From: Nannocystis sp.
GTDB taxonomy: Bacteria; Myxococcota_A; Polyangia; Nannocystales; Nannocystaceae
Assembly: GCA_016712315.1 (NCBI GenBank)
Contig: JADJRG010000013.1
Span: 2,578,001 to 2,642,000 of the forward strand
Direction of reading: 5' to 3'
Length of the DNA: 64,000 nucleotides
The notes under the pieces were generated by a model. It saw only the letters and a program-made list of their open reading frames with translations. It did not search any database and had not been told where the DNA came from. Shown here in pieces: positions 1-8,432 of the stretch. Each line of letters opens with the position of its first letter. The first letter of the stretch is position 1. Made by a program: the position numbers and the translations under genes.

Positions 1-132
1 CCGATCGACGCGCGCCGCTATGTCGGCCGCGCCCCCGAGCAGGTGCGCGAATTCCTGGGGGAGCGCCTCGCGCCGCTGCTCGCGCGTCATCAGGGCCGTG
101 AGGGGCGCTTCACCGCGAAGGTCCGCGTCTGA
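1..132 (+). CDS. purB: Adenylosuccinate lyase, C-terminal end (partial)
   Basis: Only the last 43 codons and the TGA stop lie in the window; the 5' part is cut off by the window edge. The residues RRYVGRAPEQVREFL followed by a short basic tail match the C-terminal helix of adenylosuccinate lyase, the purine enzyme that releases fumarate from SAICAR and from adenylosuccinate. The frame is open from base 1 and uses the GC-rich third positions of its neighbours. The call rests on a short C-terminal signature, so another member of the fumarase/ASL superfamily is possible. Confidence 0.65.
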   Translation, partial: PIDARRYVGRAPEQVREFLGERLAPLLARHQGREGRFTAKVRV

Positions 133-199
133 GCCCAGGCGCGCGCGGGCTCGGATTTCGGCTAGGATGAGGCCACCCACCTCGCAAGTGAGCCTGTCG

Positions 200-505
200 A
201 TGTGCACTCTGGCCAGTGAATGCGCCCTGGCGGCGCACAACCCCCCCCAAGAACCCCCCCGCTCGCCGCGCCTGAGCGCGGGCGACGAGCCGCCCTTGGA
301 CGACGACTTCAGCGATGAAGACGACGACGAGGAGGACCTCGACGACGATGACGATGACTTCGACTTGGAGGACGAGGATGAGGAGCTCGAGGAGCTCGAG
401 GAGGATGACGACGACGATGAAGATGATCTCGAGGACGACTTCGACGACGAAGACCTCGAGGAGGACGAGGACGAGGACGAAGCCGAGCCTGAGCCCGTGG
501 CCTAG
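200..505 (+). CDS. Asp/Glu-rich low-complexity small protein
   Basis: Predicted 101-residue protein. After about 36 ordinary residues, the rest is almost entirely Asp and Glu with scattered Leu and Phe, ending in EAEPEPVA. The frame has no hydrophobic segment or signal peptide, so the product should be cytoplasmic and intrinsically disordered. I chose the ATG at 200; an in-frame ATG at 167 is the alternative, and neither has a strong Shine-Dalgarno site. The acidic tract is encoded by GAC/GAG/GAT/GAA mixtures rather than by one exact DNA repeat, which argues for selection on protein charge. It sits between purB and an ECF sigma gene on the same strand. Function unknown; acidic chaperone-like or nucleic-acid-mimic roles are only guesses. 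Confidence 0.55.
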   Translation: MCTLASECALAAHNPPQEPPRSPRLSAGDEPPLDDDFSDEDDDEEDLDDDDDDFDLEDEDEELEELEEDDDDDEDDLEDDFDDEDLEEDEDEDEAEPEPVA

Positions 506-575
506 GGGGTCGCTCGGATTCGAGCGGCGTGGCGGTCGGGAATAGGATGCGAGCGGTCGGGGTTGCGGAGCGACG

Positions 576-1181
576 ATGAACCCATCCGCGCGCTTGGCGT
601 TTGAGGAGAGCGCCTTACCCCACCTGGATAGCCTCTATCGGGTCGCCCGACGCCTCTGCGGCGACCCGAGCGAGGCCGAGGACCTGGTCCAGGACGCGCT
701 GGTCCGCGCATACCGCTTCTGGGGGGGCTTTGAGCCGGGCACCAACGTGCGCGCGTGGTTGTTCACGATCCTGCGCAATACCTTCTATTCGGAGCTGCGG
801 CGGCGAGTCCGGGCGCGCGCGCACGTGTCGGAGCTCTCGAACCTGGGCGAGCCCCACGGCTACACCGGCGCGGCGCCGCAGGAGCTGCCGAGCCCGGAGA
901 GCGCGGTGGAGAGCAAGGCCTCGGCGGACCGCGTGCATCAAGCGCTCGCGGAGATCCCCGAAGACTACCGCCTCGCGGTGGTGCTCGCGGACATGGAAGG
1001 TTTCTCCTACAAAGAGATCGCCGAGGTCGTCGGTTGCCCGATCGGCACGGTGATGAGCCGTCTCTACCGCGGACGCCGGCAGCTCCACGAGCGGCTCAAG
1101 GCGTCGTCGGCCTCGCCGCCGGCTCCCGCCGCCGAGGCGCCCGTGTCGCTCGACGCCTACCGCAAGCGAGGCCACGGATGA
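576..1181 (+). CDS. ECF-family RNA polymerase sigma factor (RpoE-like)
   Basis: A 201-residue extracytoplasmic-function sigma factor. Region 2 spans about residues 15-82, with DLVQDALVRAYRF and the core-binding/-10 recognition helix NVRAWLFTILRN. Region 4 spans about 122-175 and carries the helix-turn-helix FSYKEIAEVVGCPIGTVMSR. There is no region 1 or 3, as expected for the group. The ATG has a GGAG Shine-Dalgarno sequence about 5 nt upstream. The stop overlaps the start of the next gene (ATGA), which encodes a membrane anti-sigma-like protein, so the pair probably forms a sigma/anti-sigma switch. The inducing signal and regulon cannot be read from the sequence. Confidence 0.93.
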   Translation: MNPSARLAFEESALPHLDSLYRVARRLCGDPSEAEDLVQDALVRAYRFWGGFEPGTNVRAWLFTILRNTFYSELRRRVRARAHVSELSNLGEPHGYTGAAPQELPSPESAVESKASADRVHQALAEIPEDYRLAVVLADMEGFSYKEIAEVVGCPIGTVMSRLYRGRRQLHERLKASSASPPAPAAEAPVSLDAYRKRGHG

Positions 1182-2029
1182 CCCAGCGCTCGCACCAAGA
1201 GGCCCCCTCCGACAGCCTCGTCGCGCTGCTTCAGCCCTACATCGACGGTGAGCTCGATGAGGCGATGAGCGCCGCGGCGCTGGCTCGGCTCGACGCCGAC
1301 CCCGAGCTGCGTCTGATCGTCGAGGAGCAGCGCGCCGCCCGAAGCGCGCTCAGAGCAGCGCCCCGCGAGTCAGCGCCCGCGGGGCTGCGGGCCCGCCTCC
1401 TGCTCGACCTCGACGCCGTCGATCACGAGCGGGCCGTCGTCGCGGCGCCGACGCGCTCAGGTTGGCCGCGCGCGCGCGCGCTGCTCCGCGGCGCCGTGGT
1501 GATGATGCCAGCGGCGGCGGCGGCGGCGCTGCTCTTCGTGGCGCTACGCGCTGGTGCTCCGGCGCTTGAGGCCGACGCGCCGGCGCCGTCGCTGGCGGCC
1601 GTGGATCCCGCGACCGACGACGCAGCGGACAGAGCCTCGCCGGTGTTGCCGCCGCTGGACGGGGCGCCGCGCGTGCTCGGGGCGGCGCCCGGGGCGGCGC
1701 CGACGGGGGTCACGTTGGTCGGCCTCGGCGACGCGGCGGCTCCTTCGGAGGTGGAGGCGATCGAGTACGAGCTCGGCGGCGGCCGGATCCTCGAGCTCCG
1801 TCGGCCAGCGCTTCGCGCCTCGCGTGAAGGAGACGAGATCCGCTACCGTGGCGATCTGTACCAGCTCCGCCGTGACCCTCGCGGTCGCGCTGTGGTGGTC
1901 TTCATCGATGGCGTCGTTGAGCGTACGTTGGTGGTCGCGGCGCTCGACCCGCGGCAGATCGCCCCGGGGAGCGAGCAGCGGCTGCTCCTCGAGCTCGGGC
2001 ACCGGCTGCGCCACGGTAGCGCCCGCTGA
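1178..2029 (+). CDS. Probable membrane anti-sigma factor
   Basis: A 283-residue protein translationally coupled to the sigma gene by a 4-base ATGA overlap. The N-terminal part (LLQPYIDGELDEA, residues about 17-29) resembles the helical anti-sigma domain seen in zf-HC2-type proteins, but I find no His-x3-Cys-x2-Cys zinc ligands. A single hydrophobic segment lies at about residues 105-127 (VVMMPAAAAAALLFVALRA). A Pro/Ala-rich linker and a C-terminal domain of about 100 residues follow, probably periplasmic. I infer that it holds the sigma factor at the membrane until an envelope signal arrives. The start was set at 1178; the frame is open further upstream, but only as a shadow of the sigma gene. 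Confidence 0.75.
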   Translation: MTQRSHQEAPSDSLVALLQPYIDGELDEAMSAAALARLDADPELRLIVEEQRAARSALRAAPRESAPAGLRARLLLDLDAVDHERAVVAAPTRSGWPRARALLRGAVVMMPAAAAAALLFVALRAGAPALEADAPAPSLAAVDPATDDAADRASPVLPPLDGAPRVLGAAPGAAPTGVTLVGLGDAAAPSEVEAIEYELGGGRILELRRPALRASREGDEIRYRGDLYQLRRDPRGRAVVVFIDGVVERTLVVAALDPRQIAPGSEQRLLLELGHRLRHGSAR

Positions 2030-2189
2030 GCGGATGGGGGTTGGTCGTGGGGGCTGGCGACCGCGCGCGGAAGCGCCCTGGCTCTGAGGGCAGGCGAACC
2101 GTCCGCTGGGGCCTAGACATGAGCTTGGCGCGGCCTGAGGCGCCCCCAGTGCGAACGTTTCCGGGCTGGTCACCCTGCAAGCGACGGGA

Positions 2190-2195
2190 TACCCT
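2190..2195 (+). promoter_or_regulatory. Predicted -10 element (TACCCT) for a leaderless transcript
   Basis: TACCCT ends 6 nt before the GTG start at 2202. Transcription would then begin at or next to the start codon. No Shine-Dalgarno sequence is present and no strong -35 is visible. Confidence 0.35.
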
Positions 2196-2201
2196 GCCGC
2201 C

Positions 2202-4334
2202 GTGTTCTCTGCGCTGATCATTGACGCCGACGGCAAGACCCCTGCGCTCATCCAGGAGATGCTCTCCGCTCACCGCTGCGAGTTCACGGTGACCGAGAAC
2301 GGCCCGGAGGCGGTCAACGTCGCCCGGACGGTGGCTCCGAGCATCATCTTTGTCCGGGCGGAGCTGCCGCTCACCTCGGGCTTCTCGGTGTGTAACCGGC
2401 TGCGGCGCACCGAGCAGACCAGCAAGATCCCAGTGGTCATCTACGCGTCGAGCGTCTCGGAGGAGGTGTTCGACCAGCACCGCAACCTCAAGACCCGCGC
2501 CGATGGCTACCTCAAGCTGCCCTTCGGCCGCGAGCAGCTCGATGAATTGATCGCGTCGTTGGTCCGCTCTCCCGAGGCGGAGGCCGCGCGGCCCGAGCCA
2601 GCGCGGCCCGAGCCAGCGCGGGCCGAACCAGCGCGGGTCGAACCAGCGCGGGCCGAGCCGGCGCGGGTGGTCGCGCGGGAGCCCGAGCCCGAGCCGGCCC
2701 AAGCGGCGCCGAAGCCGAGCGAGGTCGACGAGGTCGATGAGCTGACGGAGCTCGAAGACGTCGCCGAAGAGGCGGCGGCGCCGAGTCCGCGCTCGCGGCC
2801 GCCGTCGAAGCCAGAGACGGGCTACAAGGCGCAGCGCGAGGTGCTCGAGATCAAGACGCAGCTCAACGCGAAGAAGCGCGAGCTGTTGACCCTGCGCGAT
2901 GAGATCGAGACCCGCGATCGCCAGCTCTTGGACGTCCGCCGGCAGAGCCTCGACCTCCAAGCGCAGGTCGGTGAGCTCGAGTCGCAGCTCCTCGCGGCGC
3001 AAGAGCAGCTGCTCTCGCTGCGTGAGTCGCTCGAGGCGGTGACGCGCGACCGCGCGACCGCGCTCAAGCGCGAGGAGGGGCTCAAGGTCCGCCTCGAGGT
3101 GTCGCAGAAGAAGCTCAAGGAGATCGAGCACGAGCTGACAGAGACCCAGCGGTCCTTCGAGCAGCAGCAAGAGAGGGCCGCGGCCGCGCTGGCGCAGCTC
3201 CATGAGGAGATCGGCGCGGCGAGGGACCGGATCTCAGCGCTCGAGCAGGAGCGGGCGCAGCTCAGCGGCGAGCTCTCAGCGGCTCGCGCGGAGATCAACG
3301 AGCTGAACGAGTTCCTCGGCGAGCTCCGGCAGGCGAACACGGGCCTCGAGGCGGAGCTCGAGCAGACGCGCCGCAGCGCCGCCGCCGCGCAGGCGGAGCA
3401 GCAGGAGCAGCACGAGGAGATCGTCCGGGAGCAGCGGGAGCGGCACGAGGCGATCGTCGGGGAGTTGAAGCACCGGCACGCCCACCAGCTCGCGGAGCTG
3501 GAGGCGCAGCGGGAGCGCCAGCTCGGCGAGCTGGCGGATCACCACAGCGAGACCCTCGAAGAGCACCGTCAGCGCCACGCTCGCCAGCTCGCCGAGCTGC
3601 AAGCGCGGCACGAGGGCGAGTCCCAGGAGCTAGAGCGCCGCTATGAGGCGCGGATCACCGAGCTCCAGGAGGAGTTCGAGGGCACGCTCGCCGAAGAGCA
3701 GGCCGACAAGGTGCGGGTGATCGAGGCCCGCGACGCCGAACACGCGGAGATCCTCGCGGAGGTGCGCCGCCGCGCGGCCGAGGTGCAGGCGGCGCTCGAG
3801 GCCCAGGTGATCGCGATCAGCGAGCGGGCCGAGGAGGAGCGCGGCGCGCTCGAGGCGGCGCTCGCCGAGCACCGCGAACAGGCCACAGAGGAGCGCCAGC
3901 AGCTCCGGCTCGAGCTGGTCAATACACGCGACCACGCGGCGAAGGAGCGGCAAGAGCTGCTGCAAGAGCTGGCCGACGCCCGCGAGCAGGCGATGAACGA
4001 GCGACAGGCGCTGCTCGCCGAGCTGGCGCAGACCCGTGAAGAGGCGGAGGGCGAGATCACGCAGCTCCAGCGCACCCTCGCCGAGACCCGCGCGGAGCTG
4101 GGCGGCGAGCTGCGCCGGCTGAACGAGGCGCTCGCGCGCCTGGACGAGCAGGCTCGCGAGGAGGCGGAGGCGAGCCAGGCGAAGATCACGCTGCTCGAGG
4201 AGACTTTGCGCGATCTGGGCGAGCGCCTCGACAGCGCCAGCGCGGCGCTCGCGGCCCGCAATCACGCCGGCGCGCGCGCGCAGCAGGCGCTGGCGGTGGC
4301 GCTCAAGCTGCTCGAGGAGCATCGCCTCCAGTGA
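2202..4334 (+). CDS. FrzS/AglZ-like pseudo-receiver and coiled-coil protein
   Basis: A 710-residue protein with a receiver-like domain at residues 1-123, a Pro/Ala/Glu linker with a five-residue repeat at about 129-153, and a coiled coil from about 205 to the C-terminus (long Glu/Gln/Arg/Leu heptads). The order matches the myxobacterial motility proteins FrzS and AglZ, and FDQHRNLKTRADGYLKLPF closely resembles the end of the FrzS receiver. The receiver is degenerate. The phosphoacceptor Asp position is Arg52 (VRAELP), the Thr/Ser switch position is Ala82, and the conserved Lys before Pro is Leu106. It is therefore unlikely to be phosphorylated and may act as a protein-docking module in polar or gliding motility. 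The GTG start is the first in frame. The stop overlaps the HflX gene start (GTGA). Confidence 0.85.
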   Translation: MFSALIIDADGKTPALIQEMLSAHRCEFTVTENGPEAVNVARTVAPSIIFVRAELPLTSGFSVCNRLRRTEQTSKIPVVIYASSVSEEVFDQHRNLKTRADGYLKLPFGREQLDELIASLVRSPEAEAARPEPARPEPARAEPARVEPARAEPARVVAREPEPEPAQAAPKPSEVDEVDELTELEDVAEEAAAPSPRSRPPSKPETGYKAQREVLEIKTQLNAKKRELLTLRDEIETRDRQLLDVRRQSLDLQAQVGELESQLLAAQEQLLSLRESLEAVTRDRATALKREEGLKVRLEVSQKKLKEIEHELTETQRSFEQQQERAAAALAQLHEEIGAARDRISALEQERAQLSGELSAARAEINELNEFLGELRQANTGLEAELEQTRRSAAAAQAEQQEQHEEIVREQRERHEAIVGELKHRHAHQLAELEAQRERQLGELADHHSETLEEHRQRHARQLAELQARHEGESQELERRYEARITELQEEFEGTLAEEQADKVRVIEARDAEHAEILAEVRRRAAEVQAALEAQVIAISERAEEERGALEAALAEHREQATEERQQLRLELVNTRDHAAKERQELLQELADAREQAMNERQALLAELAQTREEAEGEITQLQRTLAETRAELGGELRRLNEALARLDEQAREEAEASQAKITLLEETLRDLGERLDSASAALAARNHAGARAQQALAVALKLLEEHRLQ
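2586..2660 (+). repeat. Tandem 15-bp coding repeat (5 copies)
   Basis: Five near-identical 15-base units, first copy GCGCGGCCCGAGCCA, encode the Ala-Arg-Pro/Ala-Glu-Pro linker between the receiver and the coiled coil. A sixth unit has diverged. Copy number may vary between strains. Confidence 0.85.
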
Positions 4335-6115
4335 GCAGTGACCGCGAGATCCACGGCGACACGGCGAACCTGAAGGCGAGCCAAGCGCGCGCGCTGGCGC
4401 GCCTCTACGAGCGCTCAGTCCCGGCTGACCAGGTGATCGCCGCCCCGCTGGCGCGCGACCTGCTCGAGCTCTCCCATGAGCTCGGGCGCCAGCTCGGCCT
4501 CTTCCTCGATCGCCGCGGGCGCGTTCAGGCGGTGATCCTGGGCGACGCGCACAGCCTCACCTTGCCGGAGTTCGAGCGGGTGCGCGGCGCGGCGGGGCGC
4601 CTACGCGGCGTTCGGTTGGTGCTCACGCACTTGGTCGTCGAGCCGCTCAGCCGTGAGGAGCTCGCGGACCTGGCGAAGCTGCGGCTGGACTTGGTCGCGG
4701 CGATCCACCGCGGTCCCGCGGGGATCCAGGTCGACATGGCGTGCCTCGAGCCGCCGACGCACGCGGGTGAGGCGTTCAGCTCGCGCCGATGGCAACGGGT
4801 CGCGCTCAGCTCGCTGCACCGCGAGCCGGGCGAGGGCGGCGATGAGGGTCCGCGCGAGCAGCGGCCGGTCGAGCCGCTGCCGCACCCGTTTGACGACTTC
4901 GTGCGCGATCTCGAGGGGCGCCTCGAGGCGGCGACCAGCAGAGCGAGGGCCGAGCGCAGCGGCGCGCGCGCGATGATCTTGATGGTGCATCAAGGCGGCC
5001 CCGACGTGGCGGCGCGGCAGCACGAGCTGCGCGAGCTCTGTCGGACCCTCTCGATCGAGGTGGTCGAGGTGGTCGAGCAGCGGCGGCCTCACCCGGATCC
5101 GCGGACCTTCCTCGGCTCGGGCAAGCTGCGGGAGGTGCTCGTGCGCGCGCTCGAGCAGGACGTCGAGCTGCTGATCTGCGACCCAGAGCTGAGCCCGTCG
5201 CAGGCGCGTACGATCTCCGAGCAGACTGACTTGAAGGTGATCGACCGGACGATGCTGATCCTCGACATCTTCGCGCTGCACGCGAAGTCGTCGGACGGCA
5301 AGCTGCAGGTCGAGCTGGCGCAGCTCCGCTACCGAATGCCGTTTATGGTCGGGCACGGGACGATGATGTCGCGCCTCGCCGGCGGGATCGGCGGCCGCGG
5401 GCCGGGTGAGACCAAGCTGGAGCTCGATCGGCGGAAGGCGAAGAACCGCGTGCACGACCTCGAGCAGCGGCTCCATCACCTCCGGCGGCAGCGGGCGCAG
5501 CGGCGATCGCTGCGCAGCTCGAGCGGCGTGCCGGTGGTCGCGATCGTCGGCTATACGAACGCGGGCAAGAGCACGCTGCTCAACACGGTCACCCAGAGCG
5601 AGGTGATCGCCGAGAATAAGCTCTTCGCGACCCTGGATCCGACCGTGCGGCGGATCCGCTTCCCGCAGGACCGCGAGGTCGTGCTGCTCGACACGGTCGG
5701 CTTCATCCGCGACCTGCCGCCCGCGTTGATGCAGGCGTTCAGCGCGACCCTCGAGGAGGTCGCCGAGGCGGATCTCCTGTTGATGGTCGTCGACGCCGGC
5801 GACTCGGATCGCGAGCAGCACATGGCCACGGTCGAGGCGATCTTGGGTGAGCTCGGCGCGGGCGAGGTGGCGCGCTTCATCGTCTACAACAAGGCCGATC
5901 GTCTGACGCCAGAGGAGCTCGCGGAGCGCCGCGCCGACGCGCCGAGCGGGACCTTCTTTATCAGCGCGCTCGACCGACGCAGCACGACGCCGCTGATGCA
6001 CGCGATTGAGGCGCACTTGTGGGAGCGCGGCAAGGTCGAGCGGCCCTTCGCGCAGGTGCTCGCGGCTGCGGCGGCCGCCGCGGAGGAGCCGGCGGAGGCG
6101 GCGATAGAGCCCTGA
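4331..6115 (+). CDS. hflX: GTPase HflX (ribosome-associated)
   Basis: A 594-residue HflX-family GTPase; HflX binds the 50S subunit and splits or rescues stalled ribosomes. The G domain has G1 GYTNAGKST (about residues 406-414), G3 DTVGF (about 455) and G4 NKAD (about 518). Upstream is the HflX N-domain with HPDPRTFLGSGK and the linker GGIGGRGPGETKLELDRR. The protein is longer than the usual 400-450 residues because of about 170 extra N-terminal residues, a form I recall from other deltaproteobacteria-like lineages. The GTG start overlaps the stop of the preceding pseudo-receiver gene by 4 bases (GTGA), so the two are probably co-translated. Confidence 0.93.
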   Translation: MSSDREIHGDTANLKASQARALARLYERSVPADQVIAAPLARDLLELSHELGRQLGLFLDRRGRVQAVILGDAHSLTLPEFERVRGAAGRLRGVRLVLTHLVVEPLSREELADLAKLRLDLVAAIHRGPAGIQVDMACLEPPTHAGEAFSSRRWQRVALSSLHREPGEGGDEGPREQRPVEPLPHPFDDFVRDLEGRLEAATSRARAERSGARAMILMVHQGGPDVAARQHELRELCRTLSIEVVEVVEQRRPHPDPRTFLGSGKLREVLVRALEQDVELLICDPELSPSQARTISEQTDLKVIDRTMLILDIFALHAKSSDGKLQVELAQLRYRMPFMVGHGTMMSRLAGGIGGRGPGETKLELDRRKAKNRVHDLEQRLHHLRRQRAQRRSLRSSSGVPVVAIVGYTNAGKSTLLNTVTQSEVIAENKLFATLDPTVRRIRFPQDREVVLLDTVGFIRDLPPALMQAFSATLEEVAEADLLLMVVDAGDSDREQHMATVEAILGELGAGEVARFIVYNKADRLTPEELAERRADAPSGTFFISALDRRSTTPLMHAIEAHLWERGKVERPFAQVLAAAAAAAEEPAEAAIEP

Positions 6116-6135
6116 TCTCGAGGTTGCGGCGGTGG

Positions 6136-6141
6136 TACAAC
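6136..6141 (+). promoter_or_regulatory. Predicted -10 element (TACAAC)
   Basis: TACAAC ends 9 nt before the ATG at 6151, and no ribosome binding site lies between. This fits a leaderless or near-leaderless mRNA for the ureohydrolase gene. Confidence 0.35.
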
Positions 6142-6150
6142 CAGCCGCGC

Positions 6151-7188
6151 ATGGATCCGAACAGCGCGTGTGACCCGGACTCGGGGATCTTCGGCCTCGA
6201 CGTCGCCCCCGAGGACGCGGTCCTCCAGCTCATCCCGGTGCCGTGGGACGCGACCACTTCGTACCGCGACGGCGCTCATCGCGGGCCGCCAGCGATCCTG
6301 CGCGCGAGCCATCAGCTCGACATGCAGGATCGCGCCCTGGGGGTCCCATATATCGATGGGATCTGCATGCAGGGCGGCGCGGAGGAGCTGCTCGCGCTCA
6401 ACCACGAGTGTCGCGCGGCGGCGGAGCGGGTGATCGCGGCGGCGGGGCGGCCAGGCGGGCTGCGCCCGGAGCTCGTGGAGTCGCTCGCGGCGGTGAACCG
6501 CGGCTCGCAGCGGGTGAACACGTGGGTGTATGAGCGGGCGTGCGCGGCGCTCGACGCGGGCGCCGCGGTGGGTGTGGTCGGCGGCGACCATGCGTCGCCG
6601 TTCGGGCTGATCCGCGCGCTTGCCGAGCGAAACCCCGGCATGGGGATCTTGCACGTCGACGCGCACGCCGATCTACGGCGCGAGTACGAGGGCTTTGAGC
6701 ACTCGCACGCGTCGATCATGGACAACGCGCTGCGTCGCATCGACGGCGTCGCGCGGCTGGTGCAGGTGGGGATCCGCGACTTCTGCGAGGAGGAGCGCCA
6801 GAGGATCGTCGGCGCCGAGGGGCGGATCGTCACGTTCTACGATCTCGACCTGGCAGAGCGGCGCTTCGCCGGTGAGACGTGGGCGGCGTTGACCGCGGAG
6901 ATCGTCGCGAGCTTGCCGGCGCGGGTCTATGTGTCCTTCGATATCGACGGGCTGTCGCCAGACCTCTGCCCTGGCACCGGCACCCCCGTGCCCGGCGGGC
7001 TCTCGTTTCATGAAGCGACGCACCTGATCGCCGCGGTCGCGCGCTCGGGTCGGACGATCGTCGGCTTCGATCTCTGCGAGGTGAGCCCCTCGCGGGTCGA
7101 CCCCGAGGACGAGTGGGACGCGAACGTCGGCGCGCGGATCCTCTTTAAGCTGTGCGGCTGGACGTTGCGCTCGCAGGGGCGGATCTAG
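6151..7188 (+). CDS. Arginase/agmatinase-family ureohydrolase
   Basis: A 345-residue binuclear-manganese ureohydrolase. The metal-binding motifs are in order: GGDHAS (about residue 143), HVDAHADLR (about 169) and SFDIDGLSPDLCPGTGTP (about 268). Family members hydrolyse arginine, agmatine, guanidinobutyrate or formiminoglutamate. Agmatinase is the most attractive reading because an arginine decarboxylase lies elsewhere in the window (41884-43887), giving arginine to agmatine to putrescine, but substrate cannot be fixed from sequence. The usual Asp of the SFDIDGLDP motif is Ser here; the two aspartates that bind metal are kept. The ATG at 6151 was preferred over the longer open frame that overlaps hflX. 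The 3' end overlaps the convergent methyltransferase gene by a few bases. Confidence 0.85.
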   Translation: MDPNSACDPDSGIFGLDVAPEDAVLQLIPVPWDATTSYRDGAHRGPPAILRASHQLDMQDRALGVPYIDGICMQGGAEELLALNHECRAAAERVIAAAGRPGGLRPELVESLAAVNRGSQRVNTWVYERACAALDAGAAVGVVGGDHASPFGLIRALAERNPGMGILHVDAHADLRREYEGFEHSHASIMDNALRRIDGVARLVQVGIRDFCEEERQRIVGAEGRIVTFYDLDLAERRFAGETWAALTAEIVASLPARVYVSFDIDGLSPDLCPGTGTPVPGGLSFHEATHLIAAVARSGRTIVGFDLCEVSPSRVDPEDEWDANVGARILFKLCGWTLRSQGRI

Positions 7189-8366
7189 CCGCGGAGCTGG
7201 CCGGCGTAGAGCTGGAGGGTGAGCCCGCCGTGCTGGAGGGTGAGGCGCGGCGCGAGGGTGAGGCCGGTGGCGGCGGCGAGCGCGGGATCGGGGGCGAGCA
7301 GGGCGACCCTCCAGTCGAGGCCAGGGCCGCAGAAACGCTGGCGTAGGGCGGCCCCGAGCGCCGCGAAGGCCTTACGGGCGCCGTCGCGGCCGCCGCCGAC
7401 GCGCAGGCCGTAGGGGGGGTTGGTGAGGATCAGACCCGAAGGCGCGGGTGGGGTGAGCGCGGCGGCTTCGCCGAGGGCGAGCGAGATCCACGCCTCGACG
7501 CCTGCGCGAGCGAGGTTCGCGGCGCTCGCCTTGATCGCGCCGGGGTTGTGATCGCGGGCGAAGATCGTCGGTCCGGCGGGATCCGTGAGATGGTCTTTAG
7601 GACAGATCGTCAGACGCGACGGCGCGGGCGGCGTCGGCCAGCGCTCGCAGGCGAGCGGACGATCGGCGGCGACGGACGGGCGACCAGCGGCGAGCAGCGC
7701 GGCCTCGATGGCGATGGTCCCGGCGCCGCACATCGGATCGAGGAGGGGCTCTCGCGGGTCCCACTCGGCGGCGAGCAGCAGCCCGGCGGCGAGGGTGGGG
7801 CGCAGCGGCGCCTTGGCTGTGGCGAGGCGGTAGCCGCGGAAATGTAGGGGATCCCCCGATGTGTCGACGCTGATCGTGCAGAGATCGTCGACGATGCGGA
7901 CGACGATGAGCTGCGGCGGCGGCGCGTCGCTGGGCGCCCCCTCGCGGTCGAGCTCACGCTCGGGGTGCAGCGGGGACGCGCCTCCGAGGCGCTCTGTGAT
8001 GCCCCGGAGCACGCGCTCGGCGATCCCGCCGGTGTGATAGAGGCGCGAGCGGTGCGCGGTCGCGCGGATCACGACGGGCTCACCAGGACGCAGGACGCGC
8101 TCCCATGCGACCCTCCCGGCGCGCTTGTGCAGCTCCGAGAAGGCGGAGGCACGGAAGTCGGCGATCCGCAAGAGCACGCGCGTCGCGGTGCGCAGGTGGC
8201 GGTTGAGGAGGAGGAGGAGGGCGTCGTCGGCGGCGAGCTCGACGCCGCCGCGGATCAGGCGAATTTTTGCGTCCCTCGGCGCGATCGCGCGGATCTCGGC
8301 GGCGGCGAGCGGCTCGAGGCCGATCGGCGTGACGACGAGGATCGTGCTCTGTGTGGCGTCGATCAT
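7185..8366 (-). CDS. THUMP-domain RNA guanine-N2 methyltransferase (RlmL N-domain-like)
   Basis: About 393 residues. An N-terminal ferredoxin-like/THUMP region (about 10-165) is followed by a Rossmann-type UPF0020 methyltransferase domain. The SAM-binding motif reads DPMCGAGTIAIEAALLAAG, and the catalytic motif TNPPYGLRVG is the N-P-P-Y used by N2-guanine methylases. The best match is the family of 23S rRNA m2G methyltransferases (the first half of RlmL) or Trm14-like tRNA enzymes; the exact target base is uncertain. I set the start at the ATG at 8366, which has GAGGA about 7 nt upstream; a GTG at 8387 would add seven residues. It is convergent with the ureohydrolase gene and divergent from pyk. 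Confidence 0.85.
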   Translation of the reverse strand: MIDATQSTILVVTPIGLEPLAAAEIRAIAPRDAKIRLIRGGVELAADDALLLLLNRHLRTATRVLLRIADFRASAFSELHKRAGRVAWERVLRPGEPVVIRATAHRSRLYHTGGIAERVLRGITERLGGASPLHPERELDREGAPSDAPPPQLIVVRIVDDLCTISVDTSGDPLHFRGYRLATAKAPLRPTLAAGLLLAAEWDPREPLLDPMCGAGTIAIEAALLAAGRPSVAADRPLACERWPTPPAPSRLTICPKDHLTDPAGPTIFARDHNPGAIKASAANLARAGVEAWISLALGEAAALTPPAPSGLILTNPPYGLRVGGGRDGARKAFAALGAALRQRFCGPGLDWRVALLAPDPALAAATGLTLAPRLTLQHGGLTLQLYAGQLRG

Positions 8367-8432
8367 AGGAGTCCTCGAAAGTAACACGCGCGTCGCCGCG
8401 GCGACGTGGTGCGCCGCGCAAGCTCTGGCATC

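Noticed and set aside
1902..3203. 433-aa open frame on the minus strand across the pseudo-receiver/coiled-coil gene
   Set aside because: It is an antisense shadow of a GC-rich coiled-coil gene, with an Arg/Leu-rich nonsense composition and no start signal or motif.
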